The position numbers and the translations under genes are program-made. From a virus, in the IMG/VR virus record IMGVR_UViG_3300021962_000403, positions 1-31,672 of that record: 31,672 nucleotides of DNA; one strand, given 5' to 3'. Positions 6,912 through 15,057 of this stretch are shown piece by piece (position 1 is the first letter of the stretch; every line of letters starts with the position of its first letter). The notes below the pieces were generated by a model. The model searched no databases. It was not told where the DNA came from and saw nothing but the letters and a program-made list of their open reading frames with translations.

Positions 6912-7112
6912 ATGCCTGAAATCTGGGTTCCGATTGTTGTTGCGGTCATTACGGGCCCAGTAGTGGTGGTACTTAGTAAGTTGCGTAAAGAAAATTCTGA
7001 ACAACATGCTGAGGGTCGAGAACTTTTGCAATCAATTGGTGCAAAGGTTGACAGGGTTGGTAGTAAGTTAGATAAGCACATTGGCTGGCACGAAGGTAAA
7101 GAGGATAAATAA
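6912..7112 (+). CDS. small single-span membrane protein with coiled coil
   Basis: I chose ATG 6912 rather than the upstream in-frame ATG at 6867, because it directly follows the preceding stop and places a hydrophobic segment at the N-terminus. The 66-residue product begins MPEIWVPIVVAVITGPVVVV (one membrane span). A Lys/Arg stop-transfer region and an amphipathic helix (LLQSIGAKVDRVGSKLDKHI) follow, with the acidic/basic end WHEGKEDK. Proteins with this N-in or N-out span plus coiled coil are common near holins and terminases of actinophages. They may act as lysis accessories or spanin-like factors, though no function is proven. The stop overlaps the portal ATG by one base. Confidence 0.65.
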   Translation: MPEIWVPIVVAVITGPVVVVLSKLRKENSEQHAEGRELLQSIGAKVDRVGSKLDKHIGWHEGKEDK

Positions 7113-8962
7113 TGGCACGGATAACCAACACAGAACTGTTAACAAAGTATCGTGACAAACTTGAGCAGTCGCGCCGTTGGCGTAGAGAAGAACGTTACGA
7201 CGACCTGTGGGGTCGTTTGATTGACCTATATCGAGGCAAGCATCATCGCACCGACATCAAAGAAGACCAACTGTTGGTCAATATTGCATTTGCAACTATT
7301 AACGTTATTTCACCCGCAGTATCTATCAATCACCCAAAAATTGCAGTCAATGCTAAACGGCCAGAAGACGCAGATAAAGCAATTGTTACCGAAGCAATTA
7401 TCAACTATTGGTGGCAACATTATGGTTGCCAAGAACAGTTTCGTCGCGCCGTAAAAGACTTTCTTATCTGTGGGCATGGTTGGGTTAAGACTGGCTACCG
7501 TTATGTTGAAGAAGAAAAAGCCCGCGACGATACACCAAACTTTGATTCTTATGATGAACTGACGACACCAGGAGTAGAAGGCGCAGTTGAATCAGAATTA
7601 ATTATCAAAGAAGATAGAGCGTTTATTGAACGTGTTTCTTTGTTTGATATGTTTGTTGACCCGGATGCAACATCAATGGATGACATTCGCTGGATTGCAC
7701 AACGCACTCGTCGCCCAATGGAAGATGTCAAAAAAGATAAACGCTACAATGCGTCGGCTCGCGGTGACGCTGCGCCGTCGCATTACTCAAAATGGGGACA
7801 AGACGAATTCCGCCCACGGGTGTCAACCGATAAAGAAGACGCTTATGTGGAAGTTTGGGAATGGTATGACATTGACCGAAACACAATGTCTGTATTTTGT
7901 GATGGCTCGGACAAGTTTCTTGTTTCGCCAACAAAAATGCCGTTTTTGTTTGGTCATCCATACACAATGATTCGCAACTATGACGTGCCTGATTATTTTT
8001 ATCCAATGGGCGAACTAGAGGCAATTGAACCACTGCAACACGAGTTGAACTTGACTCGTACGCAGATGATGAATCATCGCAAGCGTTTTAGTCGCAAATG
8101 GTTGTACAAAGAAACAGCATTTGATGTTGACGGTCGCAATGCTCTTGAATCAGACGAAGACAATGTGATGGTGCCAGTTATTTCCGAAGAAGGCATTAAT
8201 AGTGTTGTCGCACCTATGCCGGCGGTTATTAACCCGCCAGAGTTCTACAACCAATCATCACTTATTTCAGATGATATTCGTTCAGTCTCTGGACTTAACG
8301 AATATCAGGGTGGTGGAATACCAGAGATTCGTCGTACCGCGACGGAAGCAGCCATCATTCAGGATGCTGCCAATGCTCGCGTTTCGGACAAATTGGCTAT
8401 TGTTGAAAAATCTATTGGCGAATGCGGTCGTCGTTTGATTATGCTTGCACAGCAGTACATGACTGGCGAGCAAGCTGTTCGTATTGTTGGTTCAGAAGCC
8501 GAACCTATATGGTTAAAATTCGACCGTGATTACATTCAGGGTGAATTTGACTTCATTGTTGAGGGTGGTTCAACCCAGCCGGTCAACGAATCATTCCGTC
8601 GTCAAATGGCTATGCAGGTTGTGGACGCTATGGCTCCGTTTGCTGGTGCTGGCATTTTGGATATGCCAAAGTTGGCTACTTATGTGTTGCAGTATGGTTT
8701 TGGTATTCGTGGTGCTGCTTCGTTTGTGACTCAACAACCAATGATGCCCGTACCACCACCTGGCGCAGAACAGGGTGGTCAACCAATGCCACCAGAGCAA
8801 CCGATGCCACAGGGCGCACCAATGCCTCAAGGTCCACCTGTTGATATGGGGCCAATGCCACCAACGGGTGGCATGGCTATGCCGTCAAATATTCCGCCAC
8901 AAATTCTTGCACAATTGCTTGCGCAGGGCGCACCGCTACCAAATACTCAAGGAGCTATGTAA
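7112..8962 (+). CDS. portal protein
   Basis: This 616-residue protein lies two small genes after the large terminase and directly before the scaffold and capsid genes, the canonical portal position. The N-terminal region is rich in Arg/Tyr/Trp (SRRWRREERYDDLWGRLIDL). It continues with LVNIAFATINVISPAVS and a VKDFLICGHGWVKTGYRY stem-type segment. The middle has PFLFGHPYTMIRNYDVPDYF and a helix region around ELNLTRTQMMNHRKRF, both typical of podovirus/siphovirus portals. The final 75 residues are a low-complexity Pro/Met/Gln/Gly tail (from about PMMPVPPPG), probably disordered. The portal forms the dodecameric DNA gate at one capsid vertex and docks the terminase and the adaptor. Assignment is from position and overall sequence character; no single catalytic motif exists to check. 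Confidence 0.9.
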   Translation: MARITNTELLTKYRDKLEQSRRWRREERYDDLWGRLIDLYRGKHHRTDIKEDQLLVNIAFATINVISPAVSINHPKIAVNAKRPEDADKAIVTEAIINYWWQHYGCQEQFRRAVKDFLICGHGWVKTGYRYVEEEKARDDTPNFDSYDELTTPGVEGAVESELIIKEDRAFIERVSLFDMFVDPDATSMDDIRWIAQRTRRPMEDVKKDKRYNASARGDAAPSHYSKWGQDEFRPRVSTDKEDAYVEVWEWYDIDRNTMSVFCDGSDKFLVSPTKMPFLFGHPYTMIRNYDVPDYFYPMGELEAIEPLQHELNLTRTQMMNHRKRFSRKWLYKETAFDVDGRNALESDEDNVMVPVISEEGINSVVAPMPAVINPPEFYNQSSLISDDIRSVSGLNEYQGGGIPEIRRTATEAAIIQDAANARVSDKLAIVEKSIGECGRRLIMLAQQYMTGEQAVRIVGSEAEPIWLKFDRDYIQGEFDFIVEGGSTQPVNESFRRQMAMQVVDAMAPFAGAGILDMPKLATYVLQYGFGIRGAASFVTQQPMMPVPPPGAEQGGQPMPPEQPMPQGAPMPQGPPVDMGPMPPTGGMAMPSNIPPQILAQLLAQGAPLPNTQGAM

Positions 8963-8993
8963 CGGTTTTGCGTTAGGTATAGAGCAAACCGTT
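8961..8993 (+). promoter_or_regulatory. intergenic hairpin just upstream of the scaffold ribosome-binding site
   Basis: Left arm AACGGTTTTGC (8961-8971) pairs with GCAAACCGTT (8984-8993). The stem is 10 bp with one bulged T, and the loop is about 12 bases. It begins inside the portal stop codon and ends at the base before the GGAGG Shine-Dalgarno (8994-8998). No T tract follows, so an attenuator, an RNA-processing site or a control of scaffold translation is likelier than a terminator. Confidence 0.45.
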
Positions 8994-9003
8994 GGAGGAC
9001 TCT

Positions 9004-9789
9004 ATGAGTAATGACAACACCGTTGATAGTGCAATTGAAGCCCCGATAGCAAAAACTGTTGGACAAGTAGAAGTTAGCACGGAAATAGGTGAAGCCCCCG
9101 AAGTAAGCACCGATTATTTTGCTTGGGACGAATACGCTGACAAACCCGTCAAACTAAACGTCGCTGGTGAGGAAATTGATGTTCCACTAAAGGAGGCGCT
9201 TGCTGGATACCAGCGTCAAGCGGACTATACCCGCAAGACACAGGAATTGAGTGAGCAACGGAAACAGGTGCAGTTTGGTGCTGCTTTGCAAGAAGCCTTG
9301 CAGAACGACCCAAAAAGCACTTTGGAATTGTTGAAACAACATTATGGTTTAGAAGAACAGCAATCGTCGGAAGACGAACTGTTGTTGGACCCAGTTGAGA
9401 AACAGTACCGACAACTAGAATCTCGAATGAAAGCATTTGAACAAGAAAAAGCAATGCGGGATTTGGAGAAGACAGTTGAGTCTCTGTCACGGAAATATGG
9501 CGACGCATTTGACGCAGATGAAGTAATTGCTAAAGCTTTGGCTACGGGCAATTCAAATCTGGAAGCCGTCTATAAACAGACAGCGTTCGACCGTATCTTT
9601 GAACAAAGTTTGACCGCATCTCAGTTAAAAGCTAAGAAGGCGGAAGAAGAACAAGCTATTGTTCAAGCGAAACGGGAAGCGACTGTTGTGTCTAAGGGCG
9701 CTTCAGCTAAAAGCGCCGACGTGTCTTCTAAACCCGTAACCACACTTCGCGATGCTTTTGAATTGGCAAAACGCCAAATTAACGGCTAG
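9004..9789 (+). CDS. capsid scaffolding protein
   Basis: A strong GGAGG at 8994-8998 decides the start at ATG 9004 rather than the in-frame TTG 8992 that overlaps the site. The 261-residue product is highly charged and mostly helical. It contains the signature GEEIDVPLKEALAGYQRQAD followed by YTRKTQELSEQR, a pattern widespread in tailed-phage scaffolds. Long coiled-coil-like segments follow (KQYRQLESRMKAFEQEKAM), and a second Glu/Lys/Ala helix region comes near the C-terminus (AKKAEEEQAIVQAKREA). The end, LRDAFELAKRQING, may be the capsid-binding helix. Scaffolds guide procapsid assembly and then leave. Location immediately between portal and major capsid genes supports the call strongly. Confidence 0.9.
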   Translation: MSNDNTVDSAIEAPIAKTVGQVEVSTEIGEAPEVSTDYFAWDEYADKPVKLNVAGEEIDVPLKEALAGYQRQADYTRKTQELSEQRKQVQFGAALQEALQNDPKSTLELLKQHYGLEEQQSSEDELLLDPVEKQYRQLESRMKAFEQEKAMRDLEKTVESLSRKYGDAFDADEVIAKALATGNSNLEAVYKQTAFDRIFEQSLTASQLKAKKAEEEQAIVQAKREATVVSKGASAKSADVSSKPVTTLRDAFELAKRQING

Positions 9790-9812
9790 CACTAACAACA
9801 GGAGATATTACT

Positions 9813-10751
9813 ATGGTCGCTGCCAACAGCAACTTTGACAATCTATTAACAACAACGCTTGCGAACTATCGCTCGACGTTGACCGACAACGTATTCACCG
9901 CACGTCCTTTGACTTACAAGTTGATGGAGGGTGGCCGCATTCGCATGCTTAACGGTGGTACAAAAATCGTTGAGCCACTTATCTACGGACAGAACAGCAC
10001 AGTTGGTTCGTACAGCGGATACGAGACACTCTCGCTCACACCGCAAGAAGGCATCTCGGCAGCTGAGTTTGAGTGGAAGCAATATGCAGCTTCCATCGCA
10101 ATCAGCGGCATTGAAGAAGCCAAGAACAACGGTGAGCAAGAAATCATCAACCTTCTTGAAGCCAAAATCATGCAGGCTGAGGAGTCAATGCGCGAGTCAT
10201 TTAACCAAATGTTTTTCGCAGACGGAACCGGCAACAGCAGCAAAGACTGGAACGGCTTGGGCAACCTTGTTGAATCAGGTAACACTGTTGGTGGCATTAA
10301 CTCGAGCACCTACTCGTGGTGGCAATCAAAAGAAGATAACACAGCAGCTGCTTTGACTCTTGCTCAAATGTCGTCGCTTTACAACAACGTTTCAGTAGGT
10401 AACGACCACCCAGACTTGCTTCTCACAACTCAAACTCTGTTTGAGAAGTACGAAGCTTTGTTGCAACCACAGTTGCGTTACACAGACACCAAGACAGCAG
10501 ATGCTGGTTTCCAGAACCTTCTGTTCAAGGCTGCTCCTGTAATGTACGATGTGCATTGCACAGCTGGTGTGTTCTACATGCTCAACACTAAGTACCTCAC
10601 ACTTGTAGGTCACTCAGGCAAGTGGTTCTCACAGACAGCATTCGTGTCTCCAGAAGACGTAGATGCTCGTTACGCACTTATCATGTGCTACGGTAACTTG
10701 ACAGTCCGTAACCGTGCTAAGCAGGGTAAACTGACAGCCAAGACAGCCTAA
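9813..10751 (+). CDS. major capsid protein (HK97-fold type)
   Basis: ATG 9813 follows an AGGAG site at 9800-9804. The protein has 312 residues. After a short N-arm comes an EPLIYGQNSTVGSYSGYETL strand region (E-loop-like). A long helix (EQEIINLLEAKIMQAEESMR) resembles the spine helix, and the later part is beta-rich and aromatic (DVHCTAGVFYMLNTKYLTL), ending VRNRAKQGKLTAKT. The codon use is noticeably different from neighbours, with more C-ending codons and fewer A/T-ending ones, as expected for the most highly expressed gene. Position after the scaffold and before a decoration-like gene supports the assignment. I see no protease gene, so maturation probably relies on scaffold exit rather than cleavage by a dedicated protease. 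Confidence 0.92.
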   Translation: MVAANSNFDNLLTTTLANYRSTLTDNVFTARPLTYKLMEGGRIRMLNGGTKIVEPLIYGQNSTVGSYSGYETLSLTPQEGISAAEFEWKQYAASIAISGIEEAKNNGEQEIINLLEAKIMQAEESMRESFNQMFFADGTGNSSKDWNGLGNLVESGNTVGGINSSTYSWWQSKEDNTAAALTLAQMSSLYNNVSVGNDHPDLLLTTQTLFEKYEALLQPQLRYTDTKTADAGFQNLLFKAAPVMYDVHCTAGVFYMLNTKYLTLVGHSGKWFSQTAFVSPEDVDARYALIMCYGNLTVRNRAKQGKLTAKTA

Positions 10752-10779
10752 TAACTTCAACAATTAAGGAGAAACTACA

Positions 10780-11193
10780 ATGCCATTAATCGCAAATGAC
10801 ACAGACGGTGCAGTAACACGCAAGCGTCTTGAAACTTGGGCAGCCAAGGAAGAAAAAGTAACCGTTGTTGCAGCAACTGATGCAGCAACCGCACAATCAG
10901 CAGCAACACTTGCTGGAGCAGCAGAGGTCGTCTACACAATGACCCCAACTGCAGGTCGTGCCCTCACGACACCAACAGGTGCTGAATTGGCTGCAGCTTT
11001 CACAGACGAAGTAGTTGGAAGTTCTTTCCGATTCTCGGTTGTGAACCTTGCAGGTGCTACACATGCAATTACCCTTACAGCTGGCGCTTCTGGCGTGACG
11101 CTTGTAGGTAGTGCAACAATCGCAGCTGCTAGTTCAGCTTCGTTTGTTGGTGTTTTCACCACAGCAAGTACAGTTAGCATCTACCGTAAGTAG
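10780..11193 (+). CDS. putative capsid decoration / head fibre protein
   Basis: AAGGAG at 10767-10772 precedes ATG 10780. The 137-residue product is rich in Ala, Thr, Val and Gly. A short charged N-terminal helix (VTRKRLETWAAKEEK) precedes an Ala-rich linker. The C-terminal beta domain carries GSSFRFSVVNLAGATHAITL, ASGVTLVGSATIAAASSAS and a last strand TVSIYRK. That domain, with its 'VGSATIAA' strand, recurs in phage head decoration and fibre proteins. Like the capsid gene, it uses C-ending codons strongly, which suggests high expression. A long hairpin follows at once, bounding the capsid-decoration transcription unit. The likely role is to cement the outer capsid surface, inferred from position and composition. 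Confidence 0.7.
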   Translation: MPLIANDTDGAVTRKRLETWAAKEEKVTVVAATDAATAQSAATLAGAAEVVYTMTPTAGRALTTPTGAELAAAFTDEVVGSSFRFSVVNLAGATHAITLTAGASGVTLVGSATIAAASSASFVGVFTTASTVSIYRK

Positions 11194-11202
11194 ATATAAT
11201 GT

Positions 11203-11231
11203 TTGGGTGGGGGATAAAAGCCCCCACCCAA
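11203..11231 (+). terminator. GC-rich 11-bp hairpin after the decoration gene
   Basis: TTGGGTGGGGG (11203-11213) pairs perfectly with CCCCCACCCAA (11221-11231) around the loop ATAAAAG. No T run follows, so it may be a weak or factor-assisted terminator, or a 3'-end stabiliser for the abundant capsid mRNA. It lies between the decoration stop and the AAAGGAG site of the next gene. Confidence 0.55.
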
Positions 11232-11253
11232 CAACTATTAAAAGGAGAAAGTA

Positions 11254-11568
11254 ATGCCATCAGCAAAACGTAAACCAGTTCGTAAGGCGATGCGAAGCGC
11301 AGATGCTTACGGTAGCCCAGCCAGAAAACAAGGCGTAGCAAAAGGAACATTCAAATCAGGTGGTTTGTATAGTTCGGGTCGTGCTATGGCAATGGCTCCA
11401 GGCACCAAAAAGCGCGCAAAGTTTCGCGATTCAGATACGAAATTGGGCAAGACAACTTCGGCAAAAGACCGAAATCGTCCATACACCGTGAAGAACGTGA
11501 CATCGTATAAGCCTCGTAAGAGCGCTGACGCAATGGGTTCGCCACGCAAAAAAAATAGCCCTCGATAA
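11254..11568 (+). CDS. very basic 104-aa protein, possible DNA-condensing virion protein
   Basis: AAAGGAG (11241-11247) precedes ATG 11254. Of 104 residues, 17 are Lys and 12 Arg against 5 Asp and no Glu, so the protein is strongly positive. Ser, Gly and Pro are abundant and little regular structure is expected. An approximate repeat frames the sequence: SADAYGSPARK (15-25) and SADAMGSPRKK (90-100). It is flanked by two long hairpins in an otherwise compact head cluster. The composition resembles protamine-like or internal head proteins that neutralise DNA. Alternatives are a capsid-interior cement or an RNA-binding regulator. No family is recognised. Functional assignment is inference from charge and location. 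Confidence 0.7.
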   Translation: MPSAKRKPVRKAMRSADAYGSPARKQGVAKGTFKSGGLYSSGRAMAMAPGTKKRAKFRDSDTKLGKTTSAKDRNRPYTVKNVTSYKPRKSADAMGSPRKKNSPR

Positions 11569-11580
11569 TTAATTCGTAAT

Positions 11581-11617
11581 TTGGGGTGTGCCCCCCACCT
11601 TCCAGGGCATACCCCAA
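11581..11617 (+). terminator. 13-bp hairpin after the basic protein gene
   Basis: TTGGGGTGTGCCC (11581-11593) pairs with GGGCATACCCCAA (11605-11617) with one G-T wobble, around the 11-base loop CCCACCTTCCA. There is no T run. With the hairpin at 11203 it brackets the basic-protein gene, so both may tune transcript levels of the capsid genes against those downstream. Confidence 0.55.
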
Positions 11618-11639
11618 GTAACGAAAAGGACAAGTAGTG

Positions 11640-11858
11640 ATGAAGAACGCACAATTGTCCGGTGAATATTACGGCGTACCAATACAAGGTATCCGTCCTT
11701 CCGCAGAAGTTCCAGGCTCACGCCAAGCACCACCAAGCGGTCCATATCTTGGACGCGGTAATTTTTGTGCTGCAAACGATGATACATGTACGGGTCGGAA
11801 AGCCAAAGGCACCGATTACTGCATGGGTCACTTACGAAGCAGGGGTGAATCACAATGA
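11640..11858 (+). CDS. small Cys-containing (zinc-finger-like) head/neck protein
   Basis: An AAAGGA site at 11625-11630 precedes adjacent GTG (11637) and ATG (11640) codons. I take the ATG, giving 72 residues. The N-terminal half is Pro/Gly/Ser-rich and probably extended. The C-terminal half has NFCAANDDTCTGRKAKG followed by YCMGHLRSRG, a C-x(6)-C-x(9)-C-x(2)-H arrangement that could hold one zinc ion. Small proteins with this 'C....DTC.G....G..YC.GH' knuckle occur near the capsid genes of other phages. The role is unknown; nucleic acid binding or virion structure are both possible. Its stop overlaps the adaptor start by four bases. Confidence 0.65.
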   Translation: MKNAQLSGEYYGVPIQGIRPSAEVPGSRQAPPSGPYLGRGNFCAANDDTCTGRKAKGTDYCMGHLRSRGESQ

Positions 11859-12550
11859 CAATGAGCCTTGCCGATGTTCGCACTATGGTGCGAAACATCT
11901 CCGACCTTGATTCGGTAGATTTGCCAAACACCATTATTGACAATGCTGTGAAGGAAGCATTTCAGCGCATTATCGCTCTTGAGCGCCGATGGCCAAAATA
12001 CCAAGAAACGTACACATTCAATACGGTTGCAAGTCAGCGCCCATACACAATATCTACAATTGGCGATATTCGAGAAGTCATATCTCTTGTAGACACATCT
12101 AGCGCAGGTAGTCGTCTAACGATGATTCCCTACGACAACGCAGAAGACATTTGGTTGGGTAATACCGACGTTCCTTCTCGCCCATACTTTTATGCAATAT
12201 GGGACGCACAGCTGCACCTGTATCCAAAGCCTGATGCCGTCTATGCGATAACGCTTCGCGCTTATCGCAACCCTGTTTACACTTGGTTGACAAACACATC
12301 TGAGGCAATTGACCTTGACGAGTGGTTTCATATTCTGCTTGCCTACTTTGTGTTGGCTCGCGTCTACCAACGCCAAGAAGACCCAGAGCTTTCAGCAATG
12401 TATCTCAGGTCGTTTGAGGAAGGCGTAGCCATGGCTCGCCGCGACTTGATGAAGACTCCTAGCGCAAGACCTTTGTTGATGTCGGGTGGTAGGCAGTATC
12501 CAACCATGCGTCGTTGGTTGCAGACTCTTGGCGCAACGTTAGGTACATAA
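11855..12550 (+). CDS. head-tail adaptor (neck) protein
   Basis: The product has 231 residues. Helical N-terminus LADVRTMVRNISDLDSVDLP and NTIIDNAVKEAFQRII is followed by beta segments (YTISTIGDIREVISLVDT, QLHLYPKPDAVYAITLRAY). A C-terminal helical part comes next (EWFHILLAYFVLARVYQR and EDPELSAMYLRSFEEGVAMAR). That order, with a 'HLYP.P....I.L.Y' strand, matches phage adaptor proteins of the gp6/gp4 or DUF6682 type. These form the ring that joins portal to tail. Location between the head genes and the tail hub agrees. The ATG overlaps the preceding stop by four bases and the TAA shares a base with the next ATG, so expression is coupled. Confidence 0.8.
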   Translation: MTMSLADVRTMVRNISDLDSVDLPNTIIDNAVKEAFQRIIALERRWPKYQETYTFNTVASQRPYTISTIGDIREVISLVDTSSAGSRLTMIPYDNAEDIWLGNTDVPSRPYFYAIWDAQLHLYPKPDAVYAITLRAYRNPVYTWLTNTSEAIDLDEWFHILLAYFVLARVYQRQEDPELSAMYLRSFEEGVAMARRDLMKTPSARPLLMSGGRQYPTMRRWLQTLGATLGT

Positions 12551-14157
12551 TGGCGCAGATTCTTCTTGAGCGCTATGACGACTTTACTGGCGGCTTGAAT
12601 CTTCGAGCCGACCAGTTTTTGCTTGCTAAGAACGAATCGCCAGACATGCTTAATGTTGAAATTGACCCTCGTGGTGGTGTGTTTAGTCGTGGTGCAATGC
12701 AACGCTTAAATACAACTGCTGTTGCAGGTACTTGGGCACCTGACAAACTTCATGCTTTCTACGGCGCTACGCCAACAATCATGTTGGCAAATAGCACAAA
12801 GGTTTATCGTTCTACTGGTGGAAACTTTTCTACTCTTGCCTATTCATCGGGTAATGACATTGCTACAACGAACGCGCATGGCGCGTCGTTTGCGAATTGG
12901 GGTTCAACACTATACATCAGCACAGGACCAACAGCGACGGCTGGATACAAATGGAACACAACAGACACATACGCAACAGCCTTAACCGCATCTGGTCCTA
13001 CATGGCAAGCTTATGTAAGTCCCGTGGGTGGATACATGCCAAAAGCGGAGCACAACATTGTGCATGCCAACAAAATGTTTGTAGCCAATACAAGGGAAGA
13101 TGGCGTAAATTATCCTGACCGAGTGCGTTGGTCGCACGAAGGTTTGCCCGAGGATTGGATGGAAGACGACTACATTGACGTCAAAGGTGGCGGTAGCGGA
13201 GTAAATGGTTTGGCTGTCGTGCAGGGTCAATTGGTTATTTTCAAGACAAACGCAATCTATTTGTTGGTTGGTACAGAATCAGACAACTTTAATGTTGTGG
13301 AATTAACAAACACTCTTGGTTGTTCTAGCCGCAACAGCATTGCCGCAGCGGAACAAGGTGTGTTCTTTTATTCAACCCCAGAAGGTTTGTTTTATTACAA
13401 CGGTTCTGTGGTTGAAGATGTTTTTGATGCTCTGCGCCCAATTGTGGACGACAAAGAACTTAGTGCATTGAGCACGGAGCCCTACAGCGTTTCCTATGTT
13501 GGTCGTCGTGTTTGGTTGGCTTTGCCGTACGATGATACATCGTCGGCAACAGCCCCAACTGTTAATTTTGTTTTTGACCCATCACTTGGTCGTGGTGGTG
13601 CATACATGCAGTTTGCTACAGCAGATAGCAAAGGCGTTATTGGCGGTATTAACTGGACCGATTCAAACAATGACAATTTACGATTGATGATTCACCCAAC
13701 ACAACCGTATGTGTTAAAGGTTGATTTGTACGACGAGGAACAAGACAACATCGCAGGAACAGCTGCTGGATTTACTTCCTATTACAGAACAGGTTGGATT
13801 GACGGCAGAACTTATGCTCAAAAGAAAATGTTTCGTCGCCCCGATATTGCTTTTAAGCAAGTTGATACTCAAAGAATTGTAAACGTGAAAGTGTTTCACG
13901 ATTACGAAGAATCATCTGGTTCTGAGCGCAAACAATTTGATGCAACCCTTGGTGCAGCGGGCGAAGGAATGATTTGGGGTACAGACCTTTGGGGAACGGG
14001 TTTGTGGGGTAAGCAATCAGAAGGTGTTCAAATTATTAATGGTTCAAATCTTGGTTTTTGCCGTTCGGTAAGTTTGTTGTTTACTGGACCACTATCGCTT
14101 GACTGGGGTTTTGACTCTATTGCAATTAAGTACAACAACCGAAAGATGACAGGATAA
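12550..14157 (+). CDS. tail hub / nozzle protein (podovirus stabilisation-type)
   Basis: I chose ATG 12550, which overlaps the adaptor stop by one base, over the longer upstream start at 12514. The 535-residue protein opens with GGLNLRADQFLLAKNESPDM, then LNVEIDPRGGVFSRGAMQRL. That is the characteristic start of podovirus tail hub, nozzle or P22 gp10-like stabilisation proteins. It continues as a series of beta segments with repeated Trp/Tyr/Gly (GTWAPDKLHAFYG, VNGLAVVQGQLVIFKTN), consistent with a beta-propeller. A late motif MIWGTDLWGTGLWGKQ repeats the WGT/WGK unit and resembles outer-surface loops. It would form the short tail tube below the adaptor and hold the fibres. The function is inferred from similarity of pattern and from gene order. 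Confidence 0.8.
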   Translation: MAQILLERYDDFTGGLNLRADQFLLAKNESPDMLNVEIDPRGGVFSRGAMQRLNTTAVAGTWAPDKLHAFYGATPTIMLANSTKVYRSTGGNFSTLAYSSGNDIATTNAHGASFANWGSTLYISTGPTATAGYKWNTTDTYATALTASGPTWQAYVSPVGGYMPKAEHNIVHANKMFVANTREDGVNYPDRVRWSHEGLPEDWMEDDYIDVKGGGSGVNGLAVVQGQLVIFKTNAIYLLVGTESDNFNVVELTNTLGCSSRNSIAAAEQGVFFYSTPEGLFYYNGSVVEDVFDALRPIVDDKELSALSTEPYSVSYVGRRVWLALPYDDTSSATAPTVNFVFDPSLGRGGAYMQFATADSKGVIGGINWTDSNNDNLRLMIHPTQPYVLKVDLYDEEQDNIAGTAAGFTSYYRTGWIDGRTYAQKKMFRRPDIAFKQVDTQRIVNVKVFHDYEESSGSERKQFDATLGAAGEGMIWGTDLWGTGLWGKQSEGVQIINGSNLGFCRSVSLLFTGPLSLDWGFDSIAIKYNNRKMTG

Positions 14158-14450
14158 TGCCACTTACAGTACCTTATTCATTTACCAACGGAACAGTTGC
14201 TGAAGCTGGTGAAGTTAATAGTAACTTCACCGCTATCAAAACATTTGTTGATGGTTTGGCAACTGGTGCAAACATTGACAACAATGCACTTGACTCCGAT
14301 AACCTAACCGCAACTGGCGTAACTGCCGGTTCGTACACAACTGCGGATATTACCGTTGACGCCAAGGGCCGCATTACGGCCGCTTCTAGCGGCAGCAGCG
14401 TAACTGGCGATAGCGACCAGGTTGTGTTGGGTTCGCAGGTGTTTGGATAA
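14157..14450 (+). CDS. short tail fibre-like protein
   Basis: The product has 97 residues and its ATG overlaps the previous stop by one base. It begins MPLTVPYSFTNGTVAEAGEV followed by NSNFTAIKTFVDG, a pattern typical of the N-terminal attachment part of phage fibres. Then comes the repeat-like segment LTATGVTAGSYTTADITVDA and KGRITAAS, a common fibre shaft module. The end is short and Gly/Val-rich. The protein probably trimerises on the tail as a small fibre or as an anchor for another fibre. There is no receptor-binding tip in this polypeptide, so the larger glycine-rich protein at 951 may supply that. Gene coupling is by one-base overlaps on both sides. Confidence 0.7.
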   Translation: MPLTVPYSFTNGTVAEAGEVNSNFTAIKTFVDGLATGANIDNNALDSDNLTATGVTAGSYTTADITVDAKGRITAASSGSSVTGDSDQVVLGSQVFG

Positions 14451-14623
14451 TGAGAACATGGAACAGTCCAATTGTCAACGCATTGAAGACGGACGACGCT
14501 ATTGCGTTGCAACAAATCTTTTCTTCGTTGTCGCAGGAGATTGGTCGCATTAATGAAAAAATTGAACAGATACAAATTGAAATGGCTCAATCAAATCGCA
14601 GGGATTATCAAAGGATTAAGTAA
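14450..14623 (+). CDS. 57-aa coiled-coil microprotein
   Basis: This short frame fills the gap between two longer genes exactly: ATG 14450 overlaps the previous TAA by one base and its TAA (14621-14623) overlaps the next ATG. The sequence starts MRTWNSPIVNALKTDDAIAL and continues with SSLSQEIGRINEKIEQIQIE, a heptad-like helix with Ile/Leu at core positions. A basic end NRRDYQRIK follows. It is probably an oligomeric tail or neck component, or a small chaperone for the fibre. The perfect fit with flanking genes is the main argument that it is translated. No homologous family is recognised. Confidence 0.65.
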   Translation: MRTWNSPIVNALKTDDAIALQQIFSSLSQEIGRINEKIEQIQIEMAQSNRRDYQRIK

Positions 14624-15057
14624 TGGCATATAATCCAGCCGACTACGAAGCTCGCAGGCGCGGGTACACGCAACAATATGGCGCAACTGGCGCCATGAAT
14701 GCTTATGCTAATTTTCTTGCTCGCCAACGAGGAACTCGTGGGCGTCAAGATATGTTACGTCAATATGACGAAGCACAACCAAAAGTTGTAGCAGGATACT
14801 CTCGACGTGGGCTTGTTGGCCCAAATGTTAAGTCAGGTATTTTTTCTCGCGGGTTGCAGACACTTGCTAAGCAACGTGCCCGCAATTTGCAAGATTACGA
14901 CCAAGGACAGTTAGAGGAACAACGAATGTACGACCTTGGTGAAGCGCAACGTCTTGAAGCGTTTAAAAATCAACTTGCCGACATGGAGTCGGAAAAAGCA
15001 CAAACTATTGCCAATGCTGCACGTCAGCTTTATGCAAACAGAATGGGGATGATTTAA
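14623..15057 (+). CDS. probable internal virion protein (small), 144 aa
   Basis: The ATG overlaps the preceding stop by one base, and the TAA overlaps the following ATG. The product is basic and Ala/Gln/Arg/Tyr-rich, with helical segments such as GAMNAYANFLARQRGTRGRQ, LQTLAKQRARNLQDYDQGQ and EAFKNQLADMESEKAQTIAN. It sits after the tail hub and fibre genes and before three proteins of increasing size that end in a giant one. That order parallels the gp14-gp15-gp16 ejection proteins of T7-like phages. I infer that it is a small ejected core protein that inserts into the cell envelope at infection. No catalytic motif is visible. An alternative is a tail completion protein. Confidence 0.55.
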   Translation: MAYNPADYEARRRGYTQQYGATGAMNAYANFLARQRGTRGRQDMLRQYDEAQPKVVAGYSRRGLVGPNVKSGIFSRGLQTLAKQRARNLQDYDQGQLEEQRMYDLGEAQRLEAFKNQLADMESEKAQTIANAARQLYANRMGMI

